Assembly: GCA_012798935.1 (NCBI GenBank)
Contig: JAAZMG010000112.1
Coordinates: forward strand, 1 to 13,825
Source of the DNA: Tissierellia bacterium
GTDB lineage: Bacteria > Bacillota > Clostridia > Tissierellales > Tepidimicrobiaceae
Direction of reading: 5' to 3'
Length of the DNA stretch: 13,825 nucleotides
Shown here: piece after piece, positions 12,417 through 13,825 of the stretch
Layout: each line of letters opens with the position of its first letter
How positions within the stretch are numbered: position 1 is the first letter of the stretch
Position numbers and translations under genes: made by a program
The notes under the pieces: model-generated
What the model saw: the letters and a program-made list of their open reading frames with translations, nothing else
What the model was told of the DNA's origin: nothing
The model's database searches: none

Positions 12417-13825
12417 TTAATACATCTCAAAATACTTTTCTATTCCTTTAATGATTGACTTTACTATTTTATCTTGATAAGTTTCATCTCTAATCAATTT
12501 TTCTTCTACTGGATTAGACAAAAACCCTACTTCAATCAATACTGCTGGCATAGATGTTTTATTTAATACTACAAGATTAGGTCTTTTAATAATTCCCCTA
12601 TCCTTAGCTCCTGTTCCCTTAAGTAGCTCGTCCATAATCAATTTTGCTAAAGGATAGCTTTCTATATCCTTGCTCTCTGGATTATATAAAACTTGTATAC
12701 CAGCTATATCATTTTTTGGATGAGAATTAGAATGAATGCTTATAAATATATCTGCTTGATTTTTGTTGGCTATATTTGCTCTTTCATATAGATTTACAAA
12801 AACATCACTATCTCTTATCATTAATGTAGAGTAACCTTTATCTTTTAGACCTTTATTAAGTTTTTGAGATATGGATATATTTATATCTTTTTCTCGGGTT
12901 CCATTAGGCGAAACCGCTCCTGGATCCTTCCCTCCATGGCCTGAGTCTATTGCTATAAGCATATCGGAAGGCTTTATATTTTGATCTCTTCTTAAACTTA
13001 TAGCTATTCTATCATCTTCATTTCTTGATAATATTTCATATTCAATACCTCTCCTAAAAGTTAGAATAACTTCAGTATTATCTCCTACCTTTTTTACTGT
13101 TATATCGTTAATCAATCCATCCATTATGCTTACAGTTCCTTCTTGTAGATCCATATTTTCAGAAGGAATATGAATAGTCATAGACTTTTTATCATTAGCA
13201 TATTCTACATCATAATTAGTCTTTTTATTAGCGTTGATTGATACAGTCCTATCGGTGCCTTCAAGGGAGTAATTAATTACTTCCCAAATACTGGTCTCTG
13301 GCACGATAACAATCTTATCATCATATATATTGATTTTTGCATTAGGAGTCCTTACACCTTCTTTTACATCTAAAACTATTCTAACTATCTTATCGTTAGG
13401 CTTATAATTATTATCTGGGCTAAATTGAGATACTCTTATGCCCTTTATAAAACCTAATTCGTAATTATAATTGAAATAGTTTCCTCCCTGTAAATAAGAA
13501 TCCATTAAATCTATAACTATTCGTTCTGGATTTTTAAGTTTCATAACATTAGTAGATACTTTATCTGTATTGTATATAACAATGGATTCTTTTCCCTGAA
13601 TAATTTCTTTTTCAATTTTTCCTACTTTATTTAAATGAGACAAGTCCACCTCTTCTTTTTCATCTTTTCCATCATCCTTGGGAGTATTTATAAAGGGCAC
13701 CTTATTTGAATTATCCCAACCTACTTTGTATCCTAAAGTTTCAGATATGAATCTTAAAGGAACCATGGTTCTTGAATCGTTGTTTGAAAATGTTACAAGT
13801 TTAGGAATTATTACACTATCTAAAA
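12417..13825 (-). CDS. N-acetylmuramoyl-L-alanine amidase, copy B (5' end outside window)
   Basis: The frame is open to the right edge, so the true start and signal peptide are missing. The visible 468 or so residues hold the end of a stalk repeat (MVPLRFISETLGYKVGW), a Lys/Asp/Glu-rich linker, two AMIN-like modules and a complete Amidase_3 domain. Numbered from the Met at 13766, the ligands are H277, E292 and H345, and the catalytic glutamate is E412 (LIEVGFLSN). The zinc loop reads DSGHGG where copy A has the usual DPGHGG, but ligand residues are kept, so activity is expected. It is a tandem paralogue of copy A. Both end in similar IEKYF-(D/E)-(I/M)-Y tails. It is ended by the hairpin at 12394-12413. 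Confidence 0.92.
   Translation of the reverse strand, partial: LDSVIIPKLVTFSNNDSRTMVPLRFISETLGYKVGWDNSNKVPFINTPKDDGKDEKEEVDLSHLNKVGKIEKEIIQGKESIVIYNTDKVSTNVMKLKNPERIVIDLMDSYLQGGNYFNYNYELGFIKGIRVSQFSPDNNYKPNDKIVRIVLDVKEGVRTPNAKINIYDDKIVIVPETSIWEVINYSLEGTDRTVSINANKKTNYDVEYANDKKSMTIHIPSENMDLQEGTVSIMDGLINDITVKKVGDNTEVILTFRRGIEYEILSRNEDDRIAISLRRDQNIKPSDMLIAIDSGHGGKDPGAVSPNGTREKDINISISQKLNKGLKDKGYSTLMIRDSDVFVNLYERANIANKNQADIFISIHSNSHPKNDIAGIQVLYNPESKDIESYPLAKLIMDELLKGTGAKDRGIIKRPNLVVLNKTSMPAVLIEVGFLSNPVEEKLIRDETYQDKIVKSIIKGIEKYFEMY

Noticed and set aside
11811..12458. Two plus-strand frames of 73 and 88 codons opposite the amidases
   Set aside because: Antisense shadows of well-supported amidase coding sequence; no ribosome binding sites or family motifs.
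1..13825. CRISPR array, transposase, prophage, toxin-antitoxin or defence operon
   Set aside because: No regularly spaced direct repeats, no intact transposase or integrase, and no recognisable defence or toxin-antitoxin proteins were seen on either strand.

Overview
The window looks like chromosomal DNA of a low-GC, spore-forming Firmicute of the class Clostridia/Tissierellia. The evidence is AT-rich codon use, strong AGGAGG-type ribosome binding sites, consensus sigma-A promoters, CCA-encoding tRNA genes, and several sporulation or cell-wall families (Spo0E-like, GerM, YkuD L,D-transpeptidase, AMIN/Amidase_3 amidases, dodecin, DegV). The genus cannot be fixed from sequence reading alone.

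Layout, left to right. Almost every conventional gene lies on the minus strand. From 1 to about 5.2 kb, minus-strand singletons (tRNA-Lys, DegV, Spo0E-like, L,D-transpeptidase, a DUF2164-like fragment, RNase Z, dodecin) alternate with three very short plus-strand genes: a 40-aa and a 41-aa hydrophobic Cys-rich pair (206-328 and 4754-4879) and a 31-aa membrane peptide (1979-2074). From 5.4 to 6.9 kb is a tRNA region: tRNA-Arg(TCG), a membrane-anchored YkuE-like phosphoesterase, then a five-tRNA operon (Gly-Arg-His-Lys-Leu in transcription order) with a perfect sigma-A promoter and a strong terminator. From 6.9 to 9.9 kb is a run of phosphoesterase (YfcE/YsnB type), rdgB, rph and gerM, in the same order as the Bacillus subtilis gerM-rph-ysnA-ysnB cluster. 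From 10 to 13.8 kb are a UPF0316 membrane protein and two tandem paralogous secreted N-acetylmuramoyl-L-alanine amidases, the second running off the right edge.

Functional reading. The right half combines cell-wall remodelling (two amidases, lipoprotein GerM) with RNA and nucleotide housekeeping (RNase PH, RdgB, tRNAs). The left half carries RNase Z, a peptidoglycan cross-linking enzyme and a sporulation phosphatase.

The least explained element is the plus-strand microgene pair. The two copies share an identical 16-residue core, the same terminator loop and a conserved 38-nt upstream block carrying a CATAnnnTA motif. The unrelated 31-aa microgene also has a CATAnnnTA motif, in its case as part of a full match to the sigma-K consensus. 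I infer that these small proteins may be made during sporulation. No CRISPR array, insertion sequence, prophage or complete defence system was seen.
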